Positions 20,001-26,220 of a DNA stretch of 37,851 nt are shown here, in pieces. Both the position numbers and the translations under genes were made by a program. Position 1 is the first letter of the stretch; each line of letters begins with the position of its first letter. The notes under the pieces are model-generated. The model was not told the origin of the DNA, ran no database searches, and saw only the letters and a list, made by a program, of their open reading frames with translations. This DNA is from Verrucomicrobiota bacterium (GTDB lineage Bacteria; Verrucomicrobiota; Kiritimatiellia; RFP12; UBA1067), in contig JAHFSX010000051.1 of NCBI GenBank assembly GCA_023269675.1, positions 1 through 37,851 on the forward strand, given 5' to 3'.

Positions 20001-22443
20001 TCTTGTTGGCGTTGGCGCTGATCTCGTTGCGCACCCTGACGGATTCGTTGTAGTCGGCCACGCGTGCGACTCCGGCATCCCGCGCGGTTCCCCACACGGT
20101 CCAGTCGTACCGCAGGTCGTCCCCGATGTCCTGGGCGTTGCCCCACGTCGGCGTCCCGGAAGCGTCCAGCACGTCGTAAGCGACCTGCCAGTAGAGGTTC
20201 CGGACTTCCCCGCCGTAGGTGCCGCCGTCCGCGCCGGTGACCACGCCGTCGCCGTCGATGTCCACGCAGCCGTCGATGATCGCAGGCTCCCGGTAGCCGT
20301 AGAAGACGCCCGGCGGCAGGGGCAGGTCGTCGTCGGCGGTCACGGTGCCGCTGAGGTTGACGTCCACCCGGCCGTCGACCACGGTCTTGCCGTTGCTGAG
20401 CGCGCCGTCGTCCGAGCCGTTCACGACGCCGTCGCCGTTGAAATCGATGCCGCCGGCGATGACGGTCTTGGCCGGGCCGAGGGTGATCAGCGGACGGGTG
20501 GCGTCGCCCGTGGCCGCCAGCAGATCCAGAGCAAAGGCTCCCTGATACGTGTTGTGGGTCTGCCCCAAGGTCATGACGGTAGCCGGAAAAGCCCCGGGCG
20601 TGACGCCGTCGCCCAGAAAGATCATGACGTCCGTGAGCGTGTTCGTGCTGGGGTTGATGATCTTGGTGCCGATGGTGAAAACCCGCGGCCCCTGGTTCGG
20701 CTGGGAGCCGACATTGCTGTCGCCGATCAGGTTCGGCCCGGTCAGGTCGCTCAGATACAGCGCCGGCGTCAGGTGGATGGCCGCGCTGGCCGCATACGGA
20801 AAGATGGCCCCGCCCTCGCTGCGCGCGCTGCCCCCGAAGGAGAGCTGCCCGCTGGACGCGTCCGCGACGGCCTTGTAGGTCCAGGTGAACGTGACGGGCG
20901 CGGGGCCGACCGTGGCGCTGGACGGCGTCGGTCCGCTGACCAGCGTGGCGAACACGCCGTTCTGGCCAAGCACGTTGGGCGGGTTGGGATAGACATTGGC
21001 GATGGCCGCGGGTGCCGTCAGGGTCATGGTCACCGTCACCAGGTCGCCGGCGGTGGCCGTGCTCCGGTCCACGGCGATGGCGGTGGTGCCCGTTTGCGAC
21101 AGCTGATAGCTGCGGACGAACACGCCATAGGAGTCGGTCTGGCCCGCCTGCGTGCCGTTGCCTTCCCAGCTGACCACGACGCGGCCGGACTGGTTGACGT
21201 CGATCACAGGGTAGGCCTGGTAGCCGGCGGTGCTCTGATTGACCATGCTTTCGCTGCCCACCGGGGTGCCGTTGGCATCAAACTCCCGCATCCAGCATGA
21301 GGTGCCCGCATCCCCGCCCGCGGTGCCGCCGCCGTCGCGGTTGTTGTTGTCGGACCAAACGACCACGAACCGGCCGCTGGCGTGCACCGCCACCTGCGGC
21401 TCGAACTGGTTGTTGATGGTGTTTGTGGTGATCGCGAACTCGTTGCCCAGCGGACTGAAGTTCGCATCAAACCGTCGTCCGTACATCCCCATGCCCGAGC
21501 CGTCCTGACCGACGCTCTCCCAAACCACCACGATGTTGCCCTTGCCGTCCACCCGGCTGATCGAATATTCCTGCGTGCCGGTGGTGTACTGGTTCAACCT
21601 CTGCGCAGTCCCGATGGGCTGCAGGGCACTGGTGAACAGCTGGCCGTACATGTCGCCGGCATCGGTCCATGACAGAACGACCGTGTTGTCATAGCGCACG
21701 CTCAGAGAGTCCATGACCACCGCGCCGCCGCCTGAGCTGATCCGGGTCTCCAGGCCGAGTGTGCGTCCCCGGGCGTCGAAGCGCTGCAACACCGTCTGGG
21801 AGCCCTCCACGAACGCCGCCACAAAGGTGCCATCGGGAAAGAAGGCCATTTCAGGGTACTTCTGCCCGCCGCTCACCGTGGTGTTCAGCAGAAACTCGTC
21901 ACCCAGCTTCACGCCGTCCTTCGTGAAGCGCTGCGCGAACACATCGAGGCCGGAACCCGGGCCGTCCCAGCCCACGATAAAACTGCCGTTAGGCGCAACG
22001 GCGACGGTCGCATTGTCTTGATCGCCCGCGGTGGTCGTGTTGACCTGGAACTGGCCGCCCGCCTTGGCGCCGTTGGCGTCGAAGCGCTGCCCGAAAATGC
22101 CCTTTCCCTGGCCGTCTGTTCCGGCCTTGTCGATCCACACCAGGATAAAGGTTCCGGCGGGCTGCACCACCACGGTGCGCGCCGACCAGTAATAGCCCTG
22201 CTGGTCGCCGGCCGTCGTGGTGTTGGCGAGCGTCTCGTTGATCAGCGCCGTCGGGCCCTGCGCGGCGCAATGAAGGGCAAAGAGCGCCAGCGCAACGACC
22301 AGACCGAGCAGCGGCTTGAGCTTCGCCGCCTGTAAATAAGCCGAAAACAGCCCGTGCCCGACGCATCCAGAGCGCGCAGCGAGGCGGAAACGGGAAGGCC
22401 CGTGCGGCAAGTTTCTTTTTAAAATGTTCATCCGGTTGATCAA
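16129..22443 (-). CDS. Giant calcium-loop / SdrD B-like surface protein (2104 aa)
   Basis: The start is TTG 22443 behind AAAGGA at 6 nt; ATG 22431 is the alternative but has poor spacing. A hydrophobic signal segment (LLGLVVALALFALHCAA) lies near residues 44-61. Residues about 64-455 hold several propeller-like repeats of roughly 50 residues (QRFDANG, then VVxW). A domain shared with the 2419-aa neighbour spans about 555-1040; it is interrupted twice by three-loop calcium cassettes, with EF-hand-type loops starting at D667, D694 and D728 and at D835, D861 and D887 (for example DFNGDGVVNGSD). A DUF11 domain follows (about 1045-1190), then four or five SdrD B-like domains (1194-1790) and the duplicated C-terminal module (about 1790-2104). 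Probable exported, calcium-stabilised surface protein (inference). It is divergent from the NarX/NarL-like pair. Confidence 0.87.
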   Translation of the reverse strand: MINRMNILKRNLPHGPSRFRLAARSGCVGHGLFSAYLQAAKLKPLLGLVVALALFALHCAAQGPTALINETLANTTTAGDQQGYYWSARTVVVQPAGTFILVWIDKAGTDGQGKGIFGQRFDANGAKAGGQFQVNTTTAGDQDNATVAVAPNGSFIVGWDGPGSGLDVFAQRFTKDGVKLGDEFLLNTTVSGGQKYPEMAFFPDGTFVAAFVEGSQTVLQRFDARGRTLGLETRISSGGGAVVMDSLSVRYDNTVVLSWTDAGDMYGQLFTSALQPIGTAQRLNQYTTGTQEYSISRVDGKGNIVVVWESVGQDGSGMGMYGRRFDANFSPLGNEFAITTNTINNQFEPQVAVHASGRFVVVWSDNNNRDGGGTAGGDAGTSCWMREFDANGTPVGSESMVNQSTAGYQAYPVIDVNQSGRVVVSWEGNGTQAGQTDSYGVFVRSYQLSQTGTTAIAVDRSTATAGDLVTVTMTLTAPAAIANVYPNPPNVLGQNGVFATLVSGPTPSSATVGPAPVTFTWTYKAVADASSGQLSFGGSARSEGGAIFPYAASAAIHLTPALYLSDLTGPNLIGDSNVGSQPNQGPRVFTIGTKIINPSTNTLTDVMIFLGDGVTPGAFPATVMTLGQTHNTYQGAFALDLLAATGDATRPLITLGPAKTVIAGGIDFNGDGVVNGSDDGALSNGKTVVDGRVDVNLSGTVTADDDLPLPPGVFYGYREPAIIDGCVDIDGDGVVTGADGGTYGGEVRNLYWQVAYDVLDASGTPTWGNAQDIGDDLRYDWTVWGTARDAGVARVADYNESVRVRNEISANANKITPSKGYISGGPPRVVGGGVDINSDGVITAADDGFFFGKRVIDGTVDVNNSGAISTADDGELNGFPVIDGRIDLNRDGVISFRDDGILVQTGQTFTVTVHDATFGTIGQGFDENRDNLWDIDFWHQPVGEVEWPAGSFRLIDIQSEITGAGGANPLNGITTHYNNEPYLSRLFDDRLNQSGGFDGTYTYTFLVMGEGSGFLSPYQEAASGSNNEKYNGDYGVGVQVLTGLGAPGLLISKTGSPDPTLVGGTTTWTMTYQNVSSTPAGEPGTGNGVVIEDAVPTNTTYVAGSATAATNPCTVYYSADGGASWSSAAPAAAAVNRLRWHVEQSVPAGGGGAVSFQTTVNSGTPNFSRISNQAEIKLGAGQVLNRASDEIFVGAAVPASLSGTVKADTDHNATGDSPLAGVTLRIYTDPNGDGDPGDGALFTQNPADSDGTVTTAADGTYSFGYLLPGNYVVVQTDPSGYTSVSDGDATADSVGSPADAANTDNNNNRLAVNLAEGETDSGNDFVDEQYGAVTGHLFYDAYGHGTPYALEPGIAHVRVYIDSDGSGTYSAGEPCAMTAADGMYLIGELAVGSPTVRVDTSTLPAGLIQTYGLNGVLNPAAAVTLTAGATRADVDFGYRTIVAYAIRGQVRDDYRMSGNLNDADRPVGGVLVSLFSDPNGDGSPADGVLIARMRTTPDGRYAFTNVMRGVYVVVESDPVAAVSTADKVGSNDNRIPVAIVSSDSVDNDFLDAVDPAGYLYDVADGRIVPGGSIAVSGPGAQLLMDGSSGQYMFISTNNAPATYTIAVTPPPGYLIDPTRPAQTNAFDPTGGAATTALGSYESAANPGYLADASAASNTYYYSFDLAPGDPLVINNNFPLVKVVTVGDRVWTDMNGNGAQDAGEPGVTNATVRLLSASSNVVATTVTDASGSYLFTNLPPATYQVEFVAPAPYVFTACDAAVTNDLADSDADRVTGRTAPVIVAAGTTNLTLDAGLYVPAVLYGYLFGDRDGDLLRRDSDIPISSSLVRLVVNGTVVDSTNTDAAGYYSFVNVAPGAVSVLVSRVSSTLISVPSQEPAASDVTRNRALPDAQGLDAYIPYSVASGYGVLASLPGEPLNFGFSAYTLSTAMDISLRSTGKGGVMIELWTSDEAGCADIAVSAWLDNAWVEVGRVPAEEVVGEGSNRYSIHTDLLSADGAYFLKIVDETGREHFSSQPVTVKSLRVDAVRMNAQTLTVSFNTEARRAYVVMVSTDLVRWTAELVSAPTADGWSAYSDAPFTAAGESVQVRVQVKGRKQAYFKVVLAD
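19735..19975 (-). repeat. Three-loop calcium-binding cassette B (in-frame insert)
   Basis: Encodes three 12-residue loops starting at D835 (DINSDGVITAAD), D861 (DVNNSGAISTAD) and D887 (DLNRDGVISFRD), 26 residues apart and joined by a repeated G-x-x-VIDG-x-[VI]D linker. Positions 1, 3 and 12 of each loop are Asp/Asn and position 5 is Asp or Ser, as in EF-hand and dockerin loops. It lies between the ANKI and GQGFDEN blocks of the domain shared with the neighbouring giant, which lacks it. Confidence 0.75.
20208..20468 (-). repeat. Three-loop calcium-binding cassette A (in-frame insert)
   Basis: Encodes loops starting at D667 (DFNGDGVVNGSD), D694 (DVNLSGTVTADD) and D728 (DIDGDGVVTGAD). The loop order matches cassette B: an N-x-D-G loop, then a DVN-x-SG loop, then an x-DG loop, with VVDG or IIDG linkers. 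A short extra segment (PPGVFYGYREPA) separates loops 2 and 3. It sits just before the YWQVAYDV block of the shared domain; the 2419-aa neighbour goes straight through this point. Confidence 0.75.
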
Positions 22444-22755
22444 AAGTTGTCCTTTTGTGTCTATGCGATTTATTCCTATATGCCGTCATGGTGTCATATT
22501 TCGCCGGCACCGCCTATCGGACCATGGTCCTATGGCTTAGCGCCAAGACACGCGCGGCGCCGTACGCGCAGCGTCCGCAGGGAAGCCGCAAACCGCGGCT
22601 TTGGCGCATCGCACACAGGGGAAACATCTGGATGCCGCCAGACCTGCTGACATACGCGAATGAACGCACCGACCTATCGGGAATAAACTGAGTCATTTTT
22701 AGTATATCTAACCGGCGCCCCATGCGACACTTCGGCAATAGGGTATAAATTGGGT
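22444..22755. promoter_or_regulatory. Divergent intergenic region between giant-protein gene and sensor kinase
   Basis: No gene is seen. The region must hold promoters in both directions. Visible elements are a perfect 12-bp palindrome GGACCATGGTCC (22519-22530); a direct repeat GCACCGCCTATCGG (22507-22520) and GCACCGACCTATCGG (22666-22680), differing by one inserted base; and a TATAAAT (22744-22750) immediately before the kinase start. On the minus side CATATAGGAATAAAT is AT-rich and precedes the giant-gene ribosome site. The repeats are plausible regulator sites; no binding protein is identified. Confidence 0.45.
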
Positions 22756-24513
22756 ATGCCCGAATCCGTCAAAAGCCCGCTTTTACCCGCCCCGCGGCTG
22801 TGGTATCGTACCCCCATGTTGTGCTATTTGACAGAAAGCCTGACCCTGGCCGCCGCGCTCTATCTGGCCATGGCGGTCTACGCGTTGACTCGGCCGCCCA
22901 GCCTCGTCAACGGGCTGCTCTTCCTCATCATGTGCATCTGCGCCACCTGGGCGGTGACCTATTATCAGGAGCTGCACGCTGTCGCGCTGGAGACCAAACT
23001 GGCTTGGATGCGGGGCCGCTTTCTGGTTCTGCCGTTCCTGACCGTCTTGTGGCTGATGCTCACCTTCCAGCTGGCGGGCCTCGGACGCCGGGTCAAGCCG
23101 GCGGTCTGGTGCCTGCTTTTCGTGGTTCCCGCCCTCACCGTGCCCGTGGCGCTGACCACCCACCTCCACAGCTGGTTCCGGTACGGGTTTTCCGTTGTGC
23201 CGGGCGTGCCGATGCAGCCGGTCTTGTTTTCGCGCGGCCCGTGGAGCGTCTTTTACGAAACCTATCTTTGCGCCGTGCAGCTGATCGGCATCGCGATGCT
23301 GTTGTGGGCCTGGCGGACGTCCGCGCCCCTCGTGCGCAAACAAATCGCCCTGCTGTTGCTCTCCAGCCTCTTCCCGATCGTCGCGGGCCTGATCTTCAAC
23401 GCGAGCGCGCTGCCGCTCCACGGGCTCAACCTCGCCCCGCTGCTGCTCTTTCCCGCAGCGTCCGCGCTGGCCCTCGCCGTTTTCCGGTTCCATCTGGCCG
23501 ACGTCGCGCCGGTCGCACGCGACATGCTGTTCGACCACATCCATGAGGGAATCATTGTGACCGACACCCTCGGCCACGTGGTGGACATGAACACAACCGC
23601 CGAACAGATGCTGGGCGTCCGGGCCGCGGAACTCGTGGGGCGCAAGTGCCAGTCAGCGCCTGACCCCTGGCCCGCCTCCCTTGACACCGGCAGCGATGCG
23701 ACCCAGACGTTCTGCTGCGCGAACCCCGGAGACGAGCGCTGGTATGAAAGCACGCGCTTGCCCATCCGCAATAAAGGCAAACCGCAAGGCTGGATGTTCG
23801 TCTTCCAGGACATCACCGACCGCATCGCGCTGCAGCAGCAGCACATCAGCGAGGTGCGCCTCAAGGAGGAAAAGAAGCGCGCCCAGCAATGGTCGTTGCT
23901 GCTGCGCGACTTGCACGACGGGATCGGCTCGGTCTCGGCCAACATCGGCATGCTGGCCGAGCTGGCGCGCAAAGCCCCGACGGCGGAGGCGAAGGACACG
24001 CTGATCGCCCAAATCTCCGAGCTGGCGACCGAGGGCAACATCGAACTGCGGACCATGATGAATTCGCTCGAGGCCCGCGACATGTCGTGGCCGGAGCTGT
24101 TGGCCGAAATCCGCCGCTTCGCGGCGCTGGTGCTGGAGCCGCGCGGCATCCGCTTCGCCCTCAACGTGGCCGGCACGCCCGGCGCCGCGCCGGGCATCGT
24201 GATCGGCACCTCCATCTTCAGGATCGTGAAAGAGTCGGTCTCCAACGCCGCCAAGCACGCGCGGGCGGACTCCGTCGTCGTCGGCTTCCGTTTCGTCGAG
24301 GCGGGCCTCGAAATCAGCATCGGCGACAACGGCCGCTGGCAGGAGGGCCATCCCGAGGGCCGCGGCTTAAGGCATCTGCGGCAGCGCGTGACGGACATGG
24401 GCGGCATCTTCCGCCTTGAAAGCACGCCCGCGACGCGGCTGACCTGCTTCCTGCCGGGCCTGGCGCCGACGGACCCGGCAAACGAATCCGCACAATGGGC
24501 CCCCCCCGCATGA
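22756..24513 (+). CDS. NarX/DegS-type sensor histidine kinase, 7TM + PAS
   Basis: 585 aa from ATG 22756; TTG 22750 and ATG 22816 are alternatives and none has a strong ribosome site. Seven hydrophobic segments fill residues about 27-245, like the histidine-kinase 7TM sensor module. A PAS domain follows at about 255-355 (HIHEGIIVTDTLGHVVDMN, ending FQDITDR). A HisKA_3 dimerisation domain carries the phosphoacceptor His near residue 387 in LLRDLHDGIGS. The HATPase domain shows the N box (FRIVKESVSNAAKHA), the DNG motif (IGDNGRW) and GRGLRHLRQRV. These are marks of the NarX/LiaS class of kinases that pair with NarL-type regulators, and such a regulator follows with an ATGA overlap. The membrane signal is unknown. 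Being divergent from the giant-protein genes, it may control them (inference). Confidence 0.9.
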   Translation: MPESVKSPLLPAPRLWYRTPMLCYLTESLTLAAALYLAMAVYALTRPPSLVNGLLFLIMCICATWAVTYYQELHAVALETKLAWMRGRFLVLPFLTVLWLMLTFQLAGLGRRVKPAVWCLLFVVPALTVPVALTTHLHSWFRYGFSVVPGVPMQPVLFSRGPWSVFYETYLCAVQLIGIAMLLWAWRTSAPLVRKQIALLLLSSLFPIVAGLIFNASALPLHGLNLAPLLLFPAASALALAVFRFHLADVAPVARDMLFDHIHEGIIVTDTLGHVVDMNTTAEQMLGVRAAELVGRKCQSAPDPWPASLDTGSDATQTFCCANPGDERWYESTRLPIRNKGKPQGWMFVFQDITDRIALQQQHISEVRLKEEKKRAQQWSLLLRDLHDGIGSVSANIGMLAELARKAPTAEAKDTLIAQISELATEGNIELRTMMNSLEARDMSWPELLAEIRRFAALVLEPRGIRFALNVAGTPGAAPGIVIGTSIFRIVKESVSNAAKHARADSVVVGFRFVEAGLEISIGDNGRWQEGHPEGRGLRHLRQRVTDMGGIFRLESTPATRLTCFLPGLAPTDPANESAQWAPPA

Positions 24514-25145
24514 ACCTCTGCATCGTCGAAGACAACGCCCCCCTGCTCGCCAGCCTGCGCATGCTGCTGGACGGCGAAGCCGACATTGACGTGACCGCCT
24601 GCCACACCTCGGCGGAAGAGGCGCTCACGCGCGCCAACTGGAACCAGACCGACGTGCTGCTGGCCGACATCGACCTGCCTCAGATGTCGGGCATCGAACT
24701 CATCCGGCGCGTCCACCCGCTCAATCCGGACATGAGCATCCTGGTCTACACGGTGCACGAGGACCGGGCCAGCGTGCTGGAGGCGATCCGCGCGGGCGCG
24801 TGCGGGTACCTGATCAAAGGCAGCACGCCCCGCGAGCTGATCGCGGCGCTCCGCGAGATCCACGCGGGCGGGGCGCCGATGAGCCCCAAGATCGCGCGCT
24901 CCGTGCTGTCGGAGCTGCGGCAGGACGAAGCGGCTCCGGCCATACCGGAAAACCAGCGGTTGACGCAGCGCGAAATCACGATCATGCGGCTGCTGGAGGA
25001 CGGCCACCCTTACAAAGAGATCGCCGCCGAACTGGGCGTGAGCCCCCACACCGTCCACACCCACATCAAGAACATCTACCAGAAGCTGCAGGCTCACAGC
25101 CGCGCCGATGCCATCCGCAAAGGCCGCGTCCGCGGGGTGCTTTGA
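24510..25145 (+). CDS. NarL/FixJ-family response regulator (REC + LuxR HTH)
   Basis: 211 aa. The start at 24510 overlaps the kinase stop as ATGA, which fits translational coupling and places the N-terminal beta strand (MNLCIVEDN) correctly; the in-frame ATG 24495 would add five residues. The receiver domain has the acidic pair E-D near residues 7-8, phosphoacceptor D53 (LADIDLPQMSG) and the conserved Lys in YLIKGS. The C-terminal LuxR-type helix-turn-helix is clear (LTQREITIMRLL, then EIAAELGVSPHTVHTHIKNI). This is the cognate DNA-binding partner of the preceding kinase. No terminator with a T-tract follows it; the next gene is convergent, 152 bp away. Confidence 0.93.
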   Translation: MNLCIVEDNAPLLASLRMLLDGEADIDVTACHTSAEEALTRANWNQTDVLLADIDLPQMSGIELIRRVHPLNPDMSILVYTVHEDRASVLEAIRAGACGYLIKGSTPRELIAALREIHAGGAPMSPKIARSVLSELRQDEAAPAIPENQRLTQREITIMRLLEDGHPYKEIAAELGVSPHTVHTHIKNIYQKLQAHSRADAIRKGRVRGVL

Positions 25146-25297
25146 CGGCAGGCGCAGGCGACGGCCGCCAGGGCGTCGGGCGCGTCATGGCGTCGGCCCG
25201 GAGGCGCCGCCCGCGGCCAGGCGGCTCTCTTCACGGCAAGGTCCCCGGCAGGACGGGCAACACCACCCGGAGCGCGGCCGGGCCGCCTCCGTATGCA

Positions 25298-25633
25298 TCA
25301 GCCAAAGCGGCCCAAGAGCACGATCGCGACCACCGCGAACCCGATCCCCACAATCTCGCGTCTGTTCAACGTCTCGCCGAAGACGAAAACCCCGAGAGCC
25401 GTCAACAACACGACGATCGAAAGCGAATAGATGACGCCGATGGAGGACAGCTTGATGTGGCGGAGCGCGAACACCCAGCCGAAGGTGCTGAGGACATACA
25501 TGACGCATCCGGCGACAAACCATTTGTTCTGCACGGGACGGCTCGACATGCTGGCGAGTTTGATGAAATAGTCCCCGCCCACGGTCAGGATGGCGATGCC
25601 GATGATCGACAGAACCAGGCGCCACGAGCTCAC
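25298..25633 (-). CDS. Small DMT/SMR-type four-helix transporter
   Basis: 111 aa with four hydrophobic segments, the length and plan of half-size drug/metabolite transporters (EmrE or ArnE-like, EamA-related). An early Gly-rich helix (IIGIAILTVGGDYFIKLAS) and the late motif GVFVFGETLNRREIVGIGF resemble the conserved end of EamA repeats, where the FxE is followed by a loop and the last helix. It would act as a dimer in the inner membrane. Substrate cannot be read from sequence. The start is GTG 25633, which overlaps the TGA of the SET gene as GTGA, so the two are translated together. No terminator with a T-tract is seen downstream. Confidence 0.8.
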   Translation of the reverse strand: MSSWRLVLSIIGIAILTVGGDYFIKLASMSSRPVQNKWFVAGCVMYVLSTFGWVFALRHIKLSSIGVIYSLSIVVLLTALGVFVFGETLNRREIVGIGFAVVAIVLLGRFG

Positions 25634-26019
25634 TTGCCTCCCATCGGCGGGCGCGCGTCCAGGTGCAGCGGCTTGCCAAACTCGCGGTAATCATCGGTGA
25701 GTTCCTCCCCCACCTGAATATCCCGTTTGGCAATCGAATGGTCTCCGCAAAACAGCTGGTTGGCATCGTCAGAGTGGTTTGTGAAGCGATCATCGTCGAC
25801 ACACAAGATGTGCTTCTTGAGATCGGGGTGGAAGAAACTGTAGTACCTGACATGCGCCTGTGCGGCCGGCGGCAAGTTCTCCAGCTCGTCCGGAGAAATC
25901 AGGACATCATAGCCGGGCACCAGTTTCCACACCACGGTGCCCTTCGGTATGAATTCGTGAGTGATGACTCCGAGACCGTGAATCCCGCTCACTCCAACCC
26001 ATGCGTTGACAAGCAACAT
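25630..26019 (-). CDS. SET domain-containing protein
   Basis: 129 aa; essentially the whole chain is a minimal SET domain, the fold of protein lysine methyltransferases using S-adenosylmethionine. Visible marks in order are the N-terminal G-x-G (VSGIHGLGVITHEFIPKGT), the RFTNHSDDAN block, RDIQVGEELT and the closing DY (ELTDDYREFG). NHS and the DDY tyrosine are the usual cofactor and active-site elements. There are no pre- or post-SET cysteine clusters. A GGGAG ribosome site precedes ATG 26019. It overlaps the small transporter gene. Single-domain SET proteins occur scattered in bacteria; targets are mostly unknown, and I cannot name one here. Confidence 0.85.
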   Translation of the reverse strand: MLLVNAWVGVSGIHGLGVITHEFIPKGTVVWKLVPGYDVLISPDELENLPPAAQAHVRYYSFFHPDLKKHILCVDDDRFTNHSDDANQLFCGDHSIAKRDIQVGEELTDDYREFGKPLHLDARPPMGGK

Positions 26020-26220
26020 ACGATCTCCCTGCGGAAATTACCGCGTCCAGGCCTTTGTCCCAAATGGCGCTAAACGGTAACACACAAGATTAAGCCGGTT
26101 CAAGCCGCAATGCGCGCGCGCCTCATAATTGACGGCGTCGGTATCAGCTCGTCGTGAAACGGACCCGGGCGCGCGGCGGTGGGCGCCGCTGACAGCCGCC
26201 GCACGCCGGGCGCGATTCCC

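Noticed and set aside
8767..22443. One ancestral giant gene broken by a frameshift or stop at 16026-16131
   Set aside because: The downstream gene has its own ribosome site and signal peptide, and both genes end in the same complete C-terminal module, so they are two intact paralogues.
23262..25097. Minus-strand open frame of 611 codons opposite the NarX/NarL-like genes
   Set aside because: The plus strand has complete kinase and regulator motifs; the antisense frame has none.
26161..26210. GC-rich inverted repeat (GCGGCGG and CCGCCGC) after the PAS kinase gene as a terminator
   Set aside because: It could form a hairpin, but no T-tract follows on the minus strand and such GC pairings are common in this base composition.
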